In this document: piece after piece, positions 22,701 through 32,502 of the stretch
Layout of the letters: each line of letters starts with the position of its first letter
How positions within the stretch are numbered: position 1 is the stretch's first letter
Source of the DNA: Priapulus caudatus
Lineage: Eukaryota > Priapulida > Priapulimorpha > Priapulimorphida > Priapulidae
Reading direction: 5' to 3'
NCBI RefSeq assembly: GCF_000485595.1
Contig: NW_014577619.1
Coordinates: 4,926 to 68,925 of the forward strand
Length of the DNA stretch: 64,000 nt
Notes under the pieces: model-generated
Database searches by the model: none
What the model was told of the DNA's origin: nothing
Seen by the model: only the letters and a program-made list of their open reading frames with translations
Translations under genes and position numbers: made by a program

Positions 22701-23604
22701 GTGATCGGCTATCACTGAAAGACGACCTCCCGAACCTACATGAAAGGTTGTTAAGTAAGTATTGTCAAATTTAGTTTTGCTCCGTTTTTAAATCCACTTG
22801 GGATGTCATCCATTTATGAGAAACAGAGTGGTTAGAACCCTGGGCTTTGGATCACGATCTCCAGTGTTCGAGCCCCAGTCGCAAATTCGCATGGAAATGT
22901 AGTACATAATCCCAGGCATTGGATTTTTGTTAATTTTAACTGCTGGATACTTGCATTCTATAAATATTAACTTACCTTGATTACAACGTACGTAATTGTA
23001 TCATTTTAATAAGGGTGTAATGTCTTGGGCTTCTTCTTGTCCATTATTCCTTGTCGGCATGTAGGGCAGCAACAAATTAACGAACTCCATCCCTGTCTGT
23101 CATTAGCCAGCCTGTCAATAGTGCCCCAGCTATGTTTAAGGGTCTTCATCTCTGCCTCCACAGTTTCCCACCATGTATTTTTGGGCCTGCCGCGCCTGCG
23201 CCGGCCTTCAGGTGTCCAGTGAAGGGCTGTCTTGCGGATAGTCATTCTCCCTTCTGACGACATGACCGAGCCACCTCCAGTGTCTTTGAATGATGATGGT
23301 GCTCATGCTCTCCTGGCCAGACTGCGCAAGCAGGTCGTTAGATCTGGTCCGGGGTCAGAAGATGCGAATGATTATCCGCAGGCTTTTGGTGTAAAAGATA
23401 GACAGATTTGCCATGCCATGCCATGCCATGCCATATGGACAGCTTTGCCAGGGTGTAATATAGCGTATAATAATTGTAATACATGTAAACATCTTTCTTC
23501 TTATTTCAGAAGCTGTAAAACGAGTTCATCCAAATCAAGTGGATAAAGTAATTAATCACGATCTTTCGGACTACTTGCGCTCAGCAGCGAAGCGGGTTAA
23601 ATGA
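19786..23604 (+). CDS. Spliced gene with probable C-terminal BEN domain, copy B
   Basis: Exons with consistent acceptors/donors: 19,786-19,994 (LSAEESFHFANVVYKDDYK, INWMKAGILYWPP: the pattern of an N-terminal domain seen with DUF4806/BEN proteins); 20,224-20,353 (SSKRRKIKPPSDPQYEYNFD); 20,650-20,773 and 21,213-21,329, two duplicated exons sharing ENPNYPEFPSPPRTLPVTK; 21,627-21,682; 21,955-22,014; 22,286-22,340 (ERNKGGRPKKVENL); 22,559-22,754 (LVAIGEDTETGRMMTRALIS, PEVQLKVNLMYGNR, LSLKDDLPNLHERLL); 23,510-23,604 (AVKRVHPNQVDKVINHDLSD, stop TGA). The last two exons join in phase and resemble a BEN domain, a DNA/protein-binding module of nuclear regulators. Small frame breaks in exons 1-2 may be sequence errors. 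The coiled-coil exon present in the 43-kb paralogue is missing here, replaced by (CA)n. BEN is a pattern call, not searched. Confidence 0.55.
22341..22395. repeat. (CA)n/(CGCA)n microsatellite
   Basis: ACACACGCAACACACACACA followed by CGCACGCACGCA. It occupies the place of ~450 bp (one intron-exon segment) present in the 43-kb paralogue. Confidence 0.85.
22818..22895 (+). repeat. tRNA-like (SINE) segment
   Basis: GAGTGGTTAGAACCCTGGGC resembles a box A region, and GTGTTCGAGCCCC at about 22,865 is a good box B; spacing and the CTTTGGA loop resemble a Gln-type tRNA. The acceptor stem is not formed, so it is a tRNA-derived SINE relic. It recurs in the paralogous intron at 44,225-44,300 and in copy A near 16,226-16,290. 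Confidence 0.45.
23006..23263 (-). pseudogene. LINE ORF2 C-terminal fragment (RTE-like)
   Basis: The minus strand encodes ALHWTPEGRRRRGRPKNTWW, then SWGTIDRLANDRQGWSSL, the typical C-terminal tail of endonuclease/reverse-transcriptase LINE polyproteins in invertebrates. Only the last ~85 codons remain, with the AT-rich 3' end to the left and a (GCCAT)n run to the right. It sits in the last intron of the BEN gene. The same fragment is in the paralogous intron at 44,413-44,670, so it entered before the gene duplicated. Confidence 0.75.
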
Positions 23605-23654
23605 TGTTGGGCTGATTGCTCATTGTGCAGAGAGATATGAGAACTCACTATTAA

Positions 23655-24136
23655 AGCCTCACAATGCGCATCCAAACGCTGAAATTTCTCTAGTACTAGA
23701 CTAGCAACTACTTTGTGGCATGCATAATCACACTACCTTTCATGACAAAAAAAACTCTATTCCTCCCATTTGACTGCACGTTCCAACAAGAAAGAGGTGC
23801 GAAATCAGGTAATCAGGCGCCAACGCTAACTTGTTTCAAACAACATCACATCGACTTGGTTTGGTGACGTCACATGTTTCTATCTTTGCTGCGCCCTACC
23901 GCTGTACCGCGCCACCGCTGCCACGTTGCTTGAGATTGGGGAAACTGTCAACAACATCGGAGAATTTCAACAACATGGAGGTATTTTCAAAATACCTTTT
24001 ATAAGACAACGCGCAGTGAAATTGGAGGAGCTAGAGTTGTATGTTTGCTCATTTAGGTAGTGTGATTATTCATGCCACGAAGTATTTGCTAGTCTAGTAC
24101 TGTAGAAATTGGCGTTTGGATGCACATTGTGAGCCT
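23655..24136. mobile_element. 482-bp TTAA-target MITE
   Basis: Flanked by TTAA on both sides (23,651-23,654 and 24,137-24,140). The ends are inverted repeats (AGCCTCACAATGCGCATCC left; right end in reverse complement AGGCTCACAATGTGCATCC), and further inward TCTAGTACTAGACTAGCAA..GGCATG pairs with its counterpart on the right. The paralogue at 52,424 has a single TTAA at this place, an empty site. No coding capacity. TTAA targets are used by piggyBac and Kolobok superfamilies; the parent is not determined. Confidence 0.9.
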
Positions 24137-24675
24137 TTAAACTAGTACTACATGTATAATTAGCCATTGAATTACTACTTGGTTTAAACTTTGACAATAG
24201 AAGATTTGCATAATTTGAATAATTTAATCATTGTGACATGGATCATGACAATCATTTGTAAATTGTTTATAATGTATGTTTTTTGAATTAATGACTGAAT
24301 ATTTGGTAATAAAATGTAAAAAATGTTAATAAGATTGTGTATTATAACATTTTGTTTTTTGTTGTGGTGCCGGATTCTCATTCAAAACACGAGTTTTAAA
24401 CTTCTGAAAACCTGCCTTTAAAACCCATGAAAAGTTCAGCTATGAAACCTAGTATAATTGCATGTTAAGAACTAAAATGGACGCGGGTTTGGAACCATGT
24501 TCAGACACGACTTAGAAACTACAGGAAAATCTGCGTTATATACTAAATAAAACGCGTGTTTTCTGCGGGGGGTTCCTGACGTTTCGGACACGCGTTTGGA
24601 TATTTCATTCAACCTCTAAAATACGCGTGTTAGTTTCGGTTTTTAACACGTGTTGGGAACTCAATTTTGCCGGCT
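24137..24675. other. Post-gene segment shared with 52.4-52.9 kb
   Basis: No gene seen. AT-rich sequence followed by repeated ACGCGTGTTTT / CGTGTTAGTTTCGG words. It parallels 52,424-52,925 and ends near GCCGGCTGGGAAG, the right limit of the paralogous segment. Confidence 0.7.
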
Positions 24676-24912
24676 GGGAAGCGTACGTTTTGGCATAGTC
24701 GTTGATTCAGTTAGATTTTTATTATTTGCAGCCAGTACAGTCTGTAGTAGTAGAGAGTGGGAAAATGAAATTAAAAACTAAAAAATATTCGTTGAAAAAA
24801 CAACATTTTATAATTAATTTGAAAGCGTTTGTAATAGTAGTAGCTGCAGTATGGATAGTTTTGTATAATTTCTGAAATGTTAATTTTATCAATTGATATC
24901 CTTCACAAATAG

Positions 24913-25107
24913 ATTTTAAAACGTGGTCTGACCAGAAGACTGTTGTTAAGAAAGCAGGAGCGGAGTACAAAAGAAGCTCAGTTCAGACTGGCGGCGGCCC
25001 ACCTCCCCCACCTCTGGATGCAATGACTGAAAGCATCCTCGCAATAATTGGGCAGGAAGCTGTGGAAGGGATAGCAGGATATGTCGATACCAGCGAAGAA
25101 CCCGAAG
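24913..25107 (+). CDS. Myb/SANT-like (NAIF1-type) exon
   Basis: Between an acceptor CACAAATAG and a donor GAAG|GTGAGT the frame encodes KTWSDQKTVVKKAGAEYKRS, then TGGGPPPPPLDAMTESILAI and EAVEGIAGYVDT. This is the second half of the Myb/SANT-like domain plus the Pro-rich TGGGPPP linker and IIG-x-EAVEGI motif found in Harbinger-derived and NAIF1-like proteins. The first half was not located. The exon directly abuts a truncated LTR retrotransposon, which probably removed the rest of the gene. Confidence 0.75.
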
Positions 25108-25132
25108 GTGAGTCATTAGAATGAATTCATGA

Positions 25133-25654
25133 CATAAATACTGTCGCTCCCACCAAGAAGAGCGAACCCGACAAAGAAGGGAACGGGCGCAGAACCAAGC
25201 CAATAATCAGTCAGAGCTGGAACAACTCCTTACTACCTGCAATGGGGAGCCACTTCTATTCGGACCGCCCATAAAAATCACCGACAAACAGATAATCGGA
25301 TGGAAAGTTCACCCTCTGGATTCACCGGCGCCATCTACCATCCACGCTGAGATTACCAGAAGCACCCTCAGATTGAGTCGAATGAGAGGACGAATCCGGA
25401 ACATCTTGGGAGAAATCGAAGAAGAGGAGAACACGCGGGAAGAACTATACAAGCAACTCCGGAACCACCGTCTCAACTACGAACCAGAGAAATCCCTTAA
25501 ACCGAATGCAGATCCTCGCACCAGGAAGGCAATATCACTGGAACAAGAAACGCAACAAGCACTTGATGAATTCCGACTGGAGCCCCTCATCTCACCCATA
25601 AAGGAAGAAGGAAACCGGCGATCCAAGCTGCACCAGCGACGTCGTCACCGGTGA
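25133..25654 (+). CDS. 3'-terminal ORF of an LTR retrotransposon (fragment)
   Basis: The frame runs from about 25,150 through PLLFGPPIKITDKQIIGWKV, MRGRIRNILGEIEEEENTRE (coiled-coil-like, acidic) and ends in a basic KLHQRRRHR. No domain is recognised. Its place, ~380 bp before a polypurine tract and an LTR on the same strand, makes it the last ORF of a 5'-truncated element. It could be a C-terminal extension of pol or a separate third ORF. Confidence 0.45.
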   Translation, partial: HKYCRSHQEERTRQRRERAQNQANNQSELEQLLTTCNGEPLLFGPPIKITDKQIIGWKVHPLDSPAPSTIHAEITRSTLRLSRMRGRIRNILGEIEEEENTREELYKQLRNHRLNYEPEKSLKPNADPRTRKAISLEQETQQALDEFRLEPLISPIKEEGNRRSKLHQRRRHR

Positions 25655-25708
25655 GACCAACTAGGAGGAGACGACAACCAGCCCAACCTCATCAGAAGAC
25701 CGGTGTAC

Positions 25709-25752
25709 ATAGATAGATAGATTTTATATAGATAGATAGATTTTATATATAT
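25709..25752. repeat. (GATA)n microsatellite
   Basis: ATAGATAGATAGATTTTATA repeated twice. Confidence 0.85.
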
Positions 25753-26021
25753 TGTAGTTTGTTGTTATTCTCATTTTGTAAGAATTACCAGCTCAAACCG
25801 TTCATATAGCATTTTCCCGTTTGTTCATTGTTCATTTGCACGTGTGATATTTTCGTATGTTTTACATTTTTATGCAATATTGTTCAATTCGGGTTTTCAG
25901 AATTTGTGATAAGCGTTAAGCGGGAAGTTTGTGTCAAGCGTTAACCAAAGAGGGGGGTTTGGAAAAATTGTTAAAAGGGCATGTCACCTCCGAATTCCAT
26001 CTGAGGGCAGATGATTTGAGA

Positions 26022-26808
26022 AGGGGGGTGTGTAGGCATTTCGGATATCAGACTTGTGCCTAGCTAATAAACTGGCTAGGTAATGTGTACAAATCAAAGT
26101 AACGAAATGATGTATATTTACAACTACCGCCATGGGCGCGGCCATCTTATATCTGCGGGACTAGGCAGAGATTTTAACCGAGGGAAAATTATAGAGGGCA
26201 ATAGATGCTACGAATCATTTAGTTTCATATCTATAAAATTCTAACGCAATTATAAAGCAATAGCGGTTTCAATAAAATAAGATACACATCAATGCAGGAA
26301 TGCGAAGGCTGACTACAGGGTCAGCCTATTTACTGTACGGTTGAGCGCACCGGGCGCATGAATATGCTGTGTACCTATAAAGTAGTACCATCAGTATAAA
26401 TACGGGTCCGCTGACCACAGCAAGGCACTTCATCTGCGAAGAGGCACCGGTAACGGAGCCACTAGCTGATAAGAGCCGTCGGAGCGGCGTCCACGACAGA
26501 ACTTAGCTGAGACGGTGAGTCACGACACCTGGCCCAGACGCCTCGCATGTCGAAGCAACCTCTCTTACCGGACATAGTCTAGTCATTACAGTCAGTATGA
26601 GTTCTATGCACGCTCCCGAAGTGCTGTGGGATTAATTGTATATATTCACCAGTCTACGTCTATATGTACATGCACCTGCAGGTTGATTGTGAAATAAATG
26701 TTTGGCGCTCGTCAGACACGTTAAGCGTCCATACTGTGGAGTGTTTCCTTGCTTGATCATGTCGCATATATAACGGACCACGCCGACGTACACACCGGAG
26801 CCACGACA
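26022..26808 (+). mobile_element. Polypurine tract and 3' LTR
   Basis: GAGAAGGGGGG at 26,027-26,037 is a polypurine tract directly followed by TGTGTAGGCA; the LTR ends at about 26,808 in CCACGACA (TG...CA). Inside are a TATAAATA box (26,394), a plausible start region, and AATAAA at 26,691, giving a 771-bp LTR with U3-R-U5 order. No 5' LTR or pol was found, so this is the 3' part of a truncated element. Right boundary is inferred from the TG/CA rule. Confidence 0.7.
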
Positions 26809-26894
26809 CTCTCTCTCTCTGTAGTCAACACCAGTACGTTCTTCAGCCCCTTCCCAGGGGTTGGCGGAGCATATCCAGGAAACAAATAAATACC

Positions 26895-26948
26895 CTGCGC
26901 GGCTACGCGCAGGGAAATGTCTGTGTGATCACCCCTAGGGTCACTACA
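26895..26948. repeat. 55-bp dyad motif, copy 2
   Basis: CCCTGCGCGGCTACGCGCAGGG is a perfect hairpin (9-bp stem, GCTA loop), followed by TGTCTGTGTGATCACCCCTAG and GGTCACTACA (shortened here). Matches 7945-7998. Here the hairpin is complete. Confidence 0.65.
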
Positions 26949-27082
26949 CTACTTACATTACCAATATATCTCATACTAATACAACTAATAATAGTACTAA
27001 TAAACGATTATTTTTATTGTTGCATGTAATAATACTATTATCAGTATTACTAATAGTACATAGAATTACCTGAATTACCATA

Positions 27083-30000
27083 TAGTCCATCAGCCAGGGG
27101 GGTTGGTCGGTATCAAATCGGGGGGAGAATGCTAATAGTGATTTTTGGAAAGGTCTGGACCCCTAGAGTTAGAAAATATGTGATAGCATTGTGGGGGTGG
27201 CAGCTTTATGTGAGTTATCTCCCCTTTTCCAAAATGGCTGCCAAAATGCTTATTTAGCTATATATCATGTTCTAGAGCAGCTAGCTTGGACAGTGATGTT
27301 GGTGTCTATGACCAGGTATTATGAGTCGTAGATTTCATTATTGTCTTTACCTAAAACATTGAACACACATTTGATGAAAATAAATCCAAGATGGCCGCCA
27401 AAATGCAAGATTGCTGTATGCTCGTTATAGCAGTTTAGACAGTAATGTTGTCTAATTATTTCAACTATTCAAAGATTCTTTATTTGACACCTAAATATAG
27501 TTATCTGCGCTTGAGTTAAGACTTTTGAAGGATTCAACAAGAAGAATATCACACAGAAGACTAGCAATCCGAGCTAGGAGGTTCCATGGAAAATATTTCT
27601 GCCGCGATGACAAGGAAGTTGTTGTTGGTTCCCGCTACTGTGTATCATTAAAAGGATGTTGTTTGGAAAATCAAATACTACACAGGGAGCTTAGCTTTGG
27701 AAGGCCAAAGTCTAGCAAGATTGTCACCAAGATCATAGATCAGACTTCATCATCCTTCCGAACGGCCAGCCAAAAAGGACATGATTATCCCACACCATGG
27801 CCCATAGCCTCCGTTCTGAATGTAGCTACTCATATCGCCATAGCCAAATATCCAACTAGAGGATTTGCTTGTCGGCTCGCTCAATGGAGATTCTAGTACT
27901 TAGCGTAATACATCCCACAGAACTGCTATTCTAGTTGAGTCATTTTTAGCCAGGACATCGATATATGCTTGTGACACTGTGGGCCAAGTATAAACACACC
28001 CGAGCAGGAAAAAAACAAAATTTCCTGCTTCCTATGCAGGTTGAAAGCACTTCACTGGAAAACATTGAGGTCATTGCGTACACTAACAAGTTTGGACAGG
28101 AGTGTCTTTGACAGCTTAGAAGAGAATATACTGCCTCATCTGTCTCCAGAAGTTGAGGCAATGGCTTCAACTCAGAGAGCCTGTTCTAACCAGTCTCCAT
28201 CAATACCCTATTGCCTTCACAAATCTTGCATGGGGACATATATGACAGCTGGACGGAGACACTTACTGAAAAGGGTACATCACATGTAGTCAACGAATGT
28301 AGCGCGTCAGCCTAAGGTCTTATGGGACATTCATCCACCTACGACAGAACTTCCTAGCATTGATAGAACTGAAACAAAGATCAGTCTACATTAACACAGA
28401 AGATCTGGAAAGTCTTGTAAGCTAGGTGCACGTGTAGGTCCCACAGCCTCTAGCCGAACCACAATAGAGCAACCACATGCCAAGGAAGCATGCAAGGAGT
28501 CTGCCTCAAGATCGCCTGCTAACAAGAACGCTGCGTATGGATCCTAGCAGACAAACAACATCAGAGAAGTCAGACAACTGCCCAAGTTGGACTGGGTTTA
28601 ATATCAAAACCCAGGGACGCAAGAATCATCTCAGAAGATGTTGTTGACTACCAATGCCCACTCGAATCGCGAGCCGCAGTCTAGCAGAGTTGACTAGTCA
28701 TTGGAATTCTTAAACAGTCAGCATCTAATCAGAAAGGAACTGTGTCTGGACAGCACTTGTGGTAATCATGGATGCAAGCACTACTAATGGCAATAAGCGC
28801 GTTGAAATGCCTGGAAGCACAAAGAGCGTTGTTTTTCCCATGTTGCTCTTGAGAATGGGAAATTCCCACACTATCATGAATGCCTGAAGTAATCATAGGA
28901 AAGCGATCTGGTGATGGTGTTGAAGGACAATATGCATAAAAAGCTGGGATAGTCGCGGAGGTCCATAAATGAGGATCAATTGATGGTAAACAGGTACAAT
29001 CGTACTATCAGGGGGGCACAAGGTGCATCTATGAAGCTTTTGATGAGACGGGCATGAGCAGCAGTTTCAAACTATGGGTAGACAGCAATGAGGAGAAGAG
29101 CGCTGTGATCAAAACATGCGTTGACAAAGCGTGAAAGCAGCATAGCTATGAAGGCTCAACCAACAGACTTCAGTAATCTCCTCTATCAGTCCAGAATTGT
29201 TAGAGTTGATGATCCTGTGGGAGGAGACTTCTTGAGCAGCCTCCGTCCACAACTAATGGGAGCTATCGGATACCTGGATTTTCATAGCATTAGACATAGG
29301 TAGAGCATGCTGATACTTGGCCTTTCTGCGTGCATCTCGTGAGGGAAACTTGGGATATTGCACATCACATGCCATGTCTCGATACTCGATGTCCGGATGG
29401 TGGTTTGCCTACGATAAGCCGTCAACGTATGCCAGGGTAGCCTGGCTCCATACTCTTGCTCAGATAAAACAATCTTCCAGAGACTAAATCCTGATGTATC
29501 ACAGAGGCCTTTCAGGCAAGGCTCATTTTTCGGGTGCCAGATGTCCAGCAATAATCCCTTTGGTGGATACGCTATAGATCAGACAACTGATGGTGACAGT
29601 GAACAAAGCACACTAGACTCTGGAGGCACGGCACGGTTCAGCTAAATAGCAGGAGCCGATCAGAAGGTACTAACATAACCAGCAGAGTACCGCAGGCGCA
29701 TTTCTTAGACACTTAAGAAACATGGTAGCATGGGAACCAATCGGAACTCAAGCCATGGCTTGATCTACAGCAGCGCGCAGATCCAAAAAGATGCAGGAAC
29801 AGTTATCGGCAGTCGTTGCGGCCTACATTCAAGGCCTGGCATTGCAATACATTCCAGAAAAGCAAGACATCATAAGCATTTCTACCTGCAAAATGCGGCA
29901 CCCGCATTGCCTCTGACCCTACCGATGAAGGCGTTGCCGGGATATTGGAGAGCCAGAGTTATCGGCCACTTTCAAAAACCGACGAGACGTGGAGAACGTG

Positions 30001-32034
30001 CCACCAGCAAAAGCCATTTCACGATCATGAAAAACTAACTAGGCTGAAAACATTCACTAATATGTGAATAAGCAAGGTAGTAAAAAACAAGTGGGAAGGG
30101 AGATCATCTTGAAAGCTTATCGAGTCTCTGTTTGGTCGCATCATAGTGATGGCTACCAAGAGCGGCAATCTCAAGATGAGAGGACATCTCTCTGCATGGC
30201 CCATGGACGCACTTACCCTGGTCTCTCTCCCCCCAGACGGCAATACTCAGGATAAACAATCAAAGGTGCCATAGGCATTATCTTGCTGCAGAAGAATGTG
30301 AAGTAGGCAACCAAGTTCCGCACTACAAATTCTCCTCTGCTGTCGATGGAATGACACCTAGTTCAAGAATAAAGGGTGATCAAGCTACGTTAGGAGAACC
30401 ATTGCATCTACCATTCTGTCTAGCATTACATGTGAGGGAAGTAAAAAGTACGCAGCATAGATGTTTGTGGTTGGACACGTATCCGAAGAATTCTATCAAG
30501 AACGTGAGAGAGATCGGCACGACGGAAGAAACTGGGCACGACTGCAGGGTATCACAAGCACCACAGATCGTGCGGGCAATGGAGCAAGTTTCCCTGACAG
30601 GAGCAAATACAAAACCAGTCTATTATCTTCATTGTTCAGCAATGGAGGAAGGCCAGTGTATAGAGAGAACTAGCATGAGAAGATTCTGTATGCAAGTGAG
30701 ATGGCAATGCAAGGATTAATGCAGAAGGTAGTGAAAGAGGTTCAGATCTACAGTGCCAGCAGGAAGAAGCAGATTGGGACGCCTTGCTTTTTCATGTGTC
30801 CCTGCTGCTGGAGAGGGCTACCGGAGGTTTGTAGTGATATGCTCAGATGGATACGATGTCCTTATCATGTGTTTGGCATTCCCATGACCAGATAGGAGCC
30901 CCGTTTATTCCAGAAGATGTGGAACAAGAACGCAAACTAGTTTATTTACATAGGGAAAGTCGCTTGCACTTGAGCGCATAGATGTCTGGCAGAGCTCTTA
31001 TTGGGAATGGATTCATACACGATGTGATACTAGCCAGTGCTTTGCGCAAGGTAAAAGGAAGGCAAGTGCCTAAAATTATTGACCTATCAATAGGGAAATA
31101 GGAATAGCTTTGCGCGAGTTGGGCCAGGATGGGACTCTCTCAGAACTGATTGATCCAAATCTAGAGTGTTTCAGCATGTCTCGCTCTATGGTCGCCAACA
31201 AGGGCAGAATTCAAGGTCAATGATATCAGGGTACCACTTGTTCTGTGTCAAGAACAGGTGAGATAGAGAGTTCATCAGGCTTCCACCCTGGGCAGCAGGG
31301 ACTGCTTAGTCAACACGGTCGTTGAGCAGCCCGCGGCAGCGAAAGGGCAAACTAACCAGGCTGGAATATGGAGAAGATGTCTTTGAAGCAAGATCGCAGG
31401 TGTAGCCAAGTCCCCGAATTAATGCGTTACGGCAGATGACTGGGGAACGCAGGCGCATAGAACGACCGATGTGGATGAGCGATGAACTGGAAGTAATGAT
31501 GAGTATTAGAGCTGCATCATGTACATTTTCAATGTAGTTGCATGGACACTTGTTACAGCCGCCATTGTGTCTTGGATTGTATTATTATATGAAGGCTTCA
31601 TTGGATTAGGTGAATAAAGAATCTTTGACTAGTTGAAATAATAGACACAAATTACTGTTCTAACTGCTATACGAGCTTAAAAACAGCAATTTTGGTGGTC
31701 ATCTTGCATTTTGGCGGCCATCTTGGATTTATTTTCATCAAATGTGTGCTCAATGTTTTACGTAAAGACAGAAATGAAATCTACGACTTATAATACCTGG
31801 TCATAGACACCAAAATCACTATCCTAGCTGCTCTAGAACATGATGTGTAGCTTAATTAGCATTTTGGCGGCCATTTTGGAAAAGAAGAGATAACTCACAT
31901 AAAGCTGCCACCCCCACAATGCTATCACACGTTTTCTAACTCTAGGGGTGTGTACCTTCCTAAAAATCACTATAAGCATTCTCCCCCTGATTTGATACCG
32001 GTGACCAAAATTTTGGACCGGGGCTGATGGACTA
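27083..32034. mobile_element. 4.95-kb TIR element, probably Academ-like
   Basis: Terminal inverted repeats of about 400 bp begin TAGTCCATCAGCC at 27,083 and end GGCTGATGGACTA at 32,034; the arms reach to ~27,485 and from ~31,611. ATA flanks both sides (27,080-27,082 and 32,035-32,037), a 3-bp target duplication. The arms have diverged visibly, so it is old. The interior holds a decayed rightward gene with PIN/XPG-type nuclease signatures. XPG-type nuclease, long TIRs and 3-4 bp target sites are features of the Academ superfamily; the assignment is inference. Confidence 0.75.
28770..31510 (+). pseudogene. Decayed PIN/XPG-like nuclease gene of the TIR element
   Basis: No long frame remains, but conserved pieces of one large protein appear in order in shifting frames: IGKRSGDG plus a KQVQSYYQGG-like stretch (28,890-29,015), DETGMSSSFKLWVD (29,040-29,085), VVICSDGYDVLIM (30,828-30,868), LLGMDSYTRCDT with GKRKASA (30,995-31,060), ELGQDGTLSELIDPNLECFS (31,118-31,178) and VNDIRYHLFCVKN (31,220-31,258). 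In invertebrate proteins of this kind the SDTDV and TGCDTTSAF-GKGK motifs form a PIN/XPG-like nuclease site; here Thr and Gly positions are substituted (SDGYD, TRCDT). The C-terminal Cys-rich tail is missing. Dozens of indels make it inactive. Motif recall, not a search. Confidence 0.6.
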
Positions 32035-32194
32035 ATAGAATTACCCTCAAATTTGACAAAAACAAATCAATTTTAATCAATTTTAATTAATCCAAAAATG
32101 AAACATATTGCATCAACATTCAAGACTATATTTGAAAAGCGTGAAAATAATTAACAAAAAATAAAAATTCTAGCAAATACTAGCAAAATTTTAA

Positions 32195-32279
32195 TGCGTT
32201 TTGGAGGACCCCCGCCGAACCCCTGAGACTGGCTCACCGAACCACTGGGGTTCGGTCGTACCCCGGTTAAGAACCACTG
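32195..32279 (-). mobile_element. hAT-type element end
   Basis: In reverse complement the stretch begins CAGTGGTTCTTAACC, a terminal motif typical of hAT elements and their MITEs, followed by GGGGTACGACCGAACCCCAG with an internal short dyad (CCGAACCACTGGGGTTCGG). The other end was not found, so only one terminus is reported. Confidence 0.55.
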
Positions 32280-32502
32280 CCCTAGACCGTACACTGCACA
32301 ATCGGCATTTCTGACGACGACTTACAGATGGGAAATTACTGTTGTTGTATTCCGTCGACCTGTACATAGGCCTGTGATATTTAGTGTACAACTGTGTATT
32401 CTCACGTTTCCCCGATAGGGGTCATTAAAGTGGTTCTTGTTCGCAGCAACCATTAGTGTGATGCGTTGTTTGTCTCCCTGAGATAATATTGAACATTACA
32501 TG

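Larger units (their letters stand above)
16553..22990. repeat. Large duplicated block, copy B
   Basis: Partner of 9,776-16,408 (see there). Copy B gives the better reading frames, although several exons still need a shift. To the right the sequence continues without a copy-A counterpart, so the duplication ends where the gap cuts copy A. Confidence 0.8.

Noticed and set aside
23006-23263. Host gene on the minus strand
   Set aside because: The peptide is the stereotyped C-terminus of a LINE polyprotein and recurs in the paralogous intron.
26890-26935. Helitron 3' end (hairpin followed by CTAG)
   Set aside because: The hairpin-to-CTAG distance is about 20 bp and the similarity to 7945-7998 continues past CTAG, so the end is not there.
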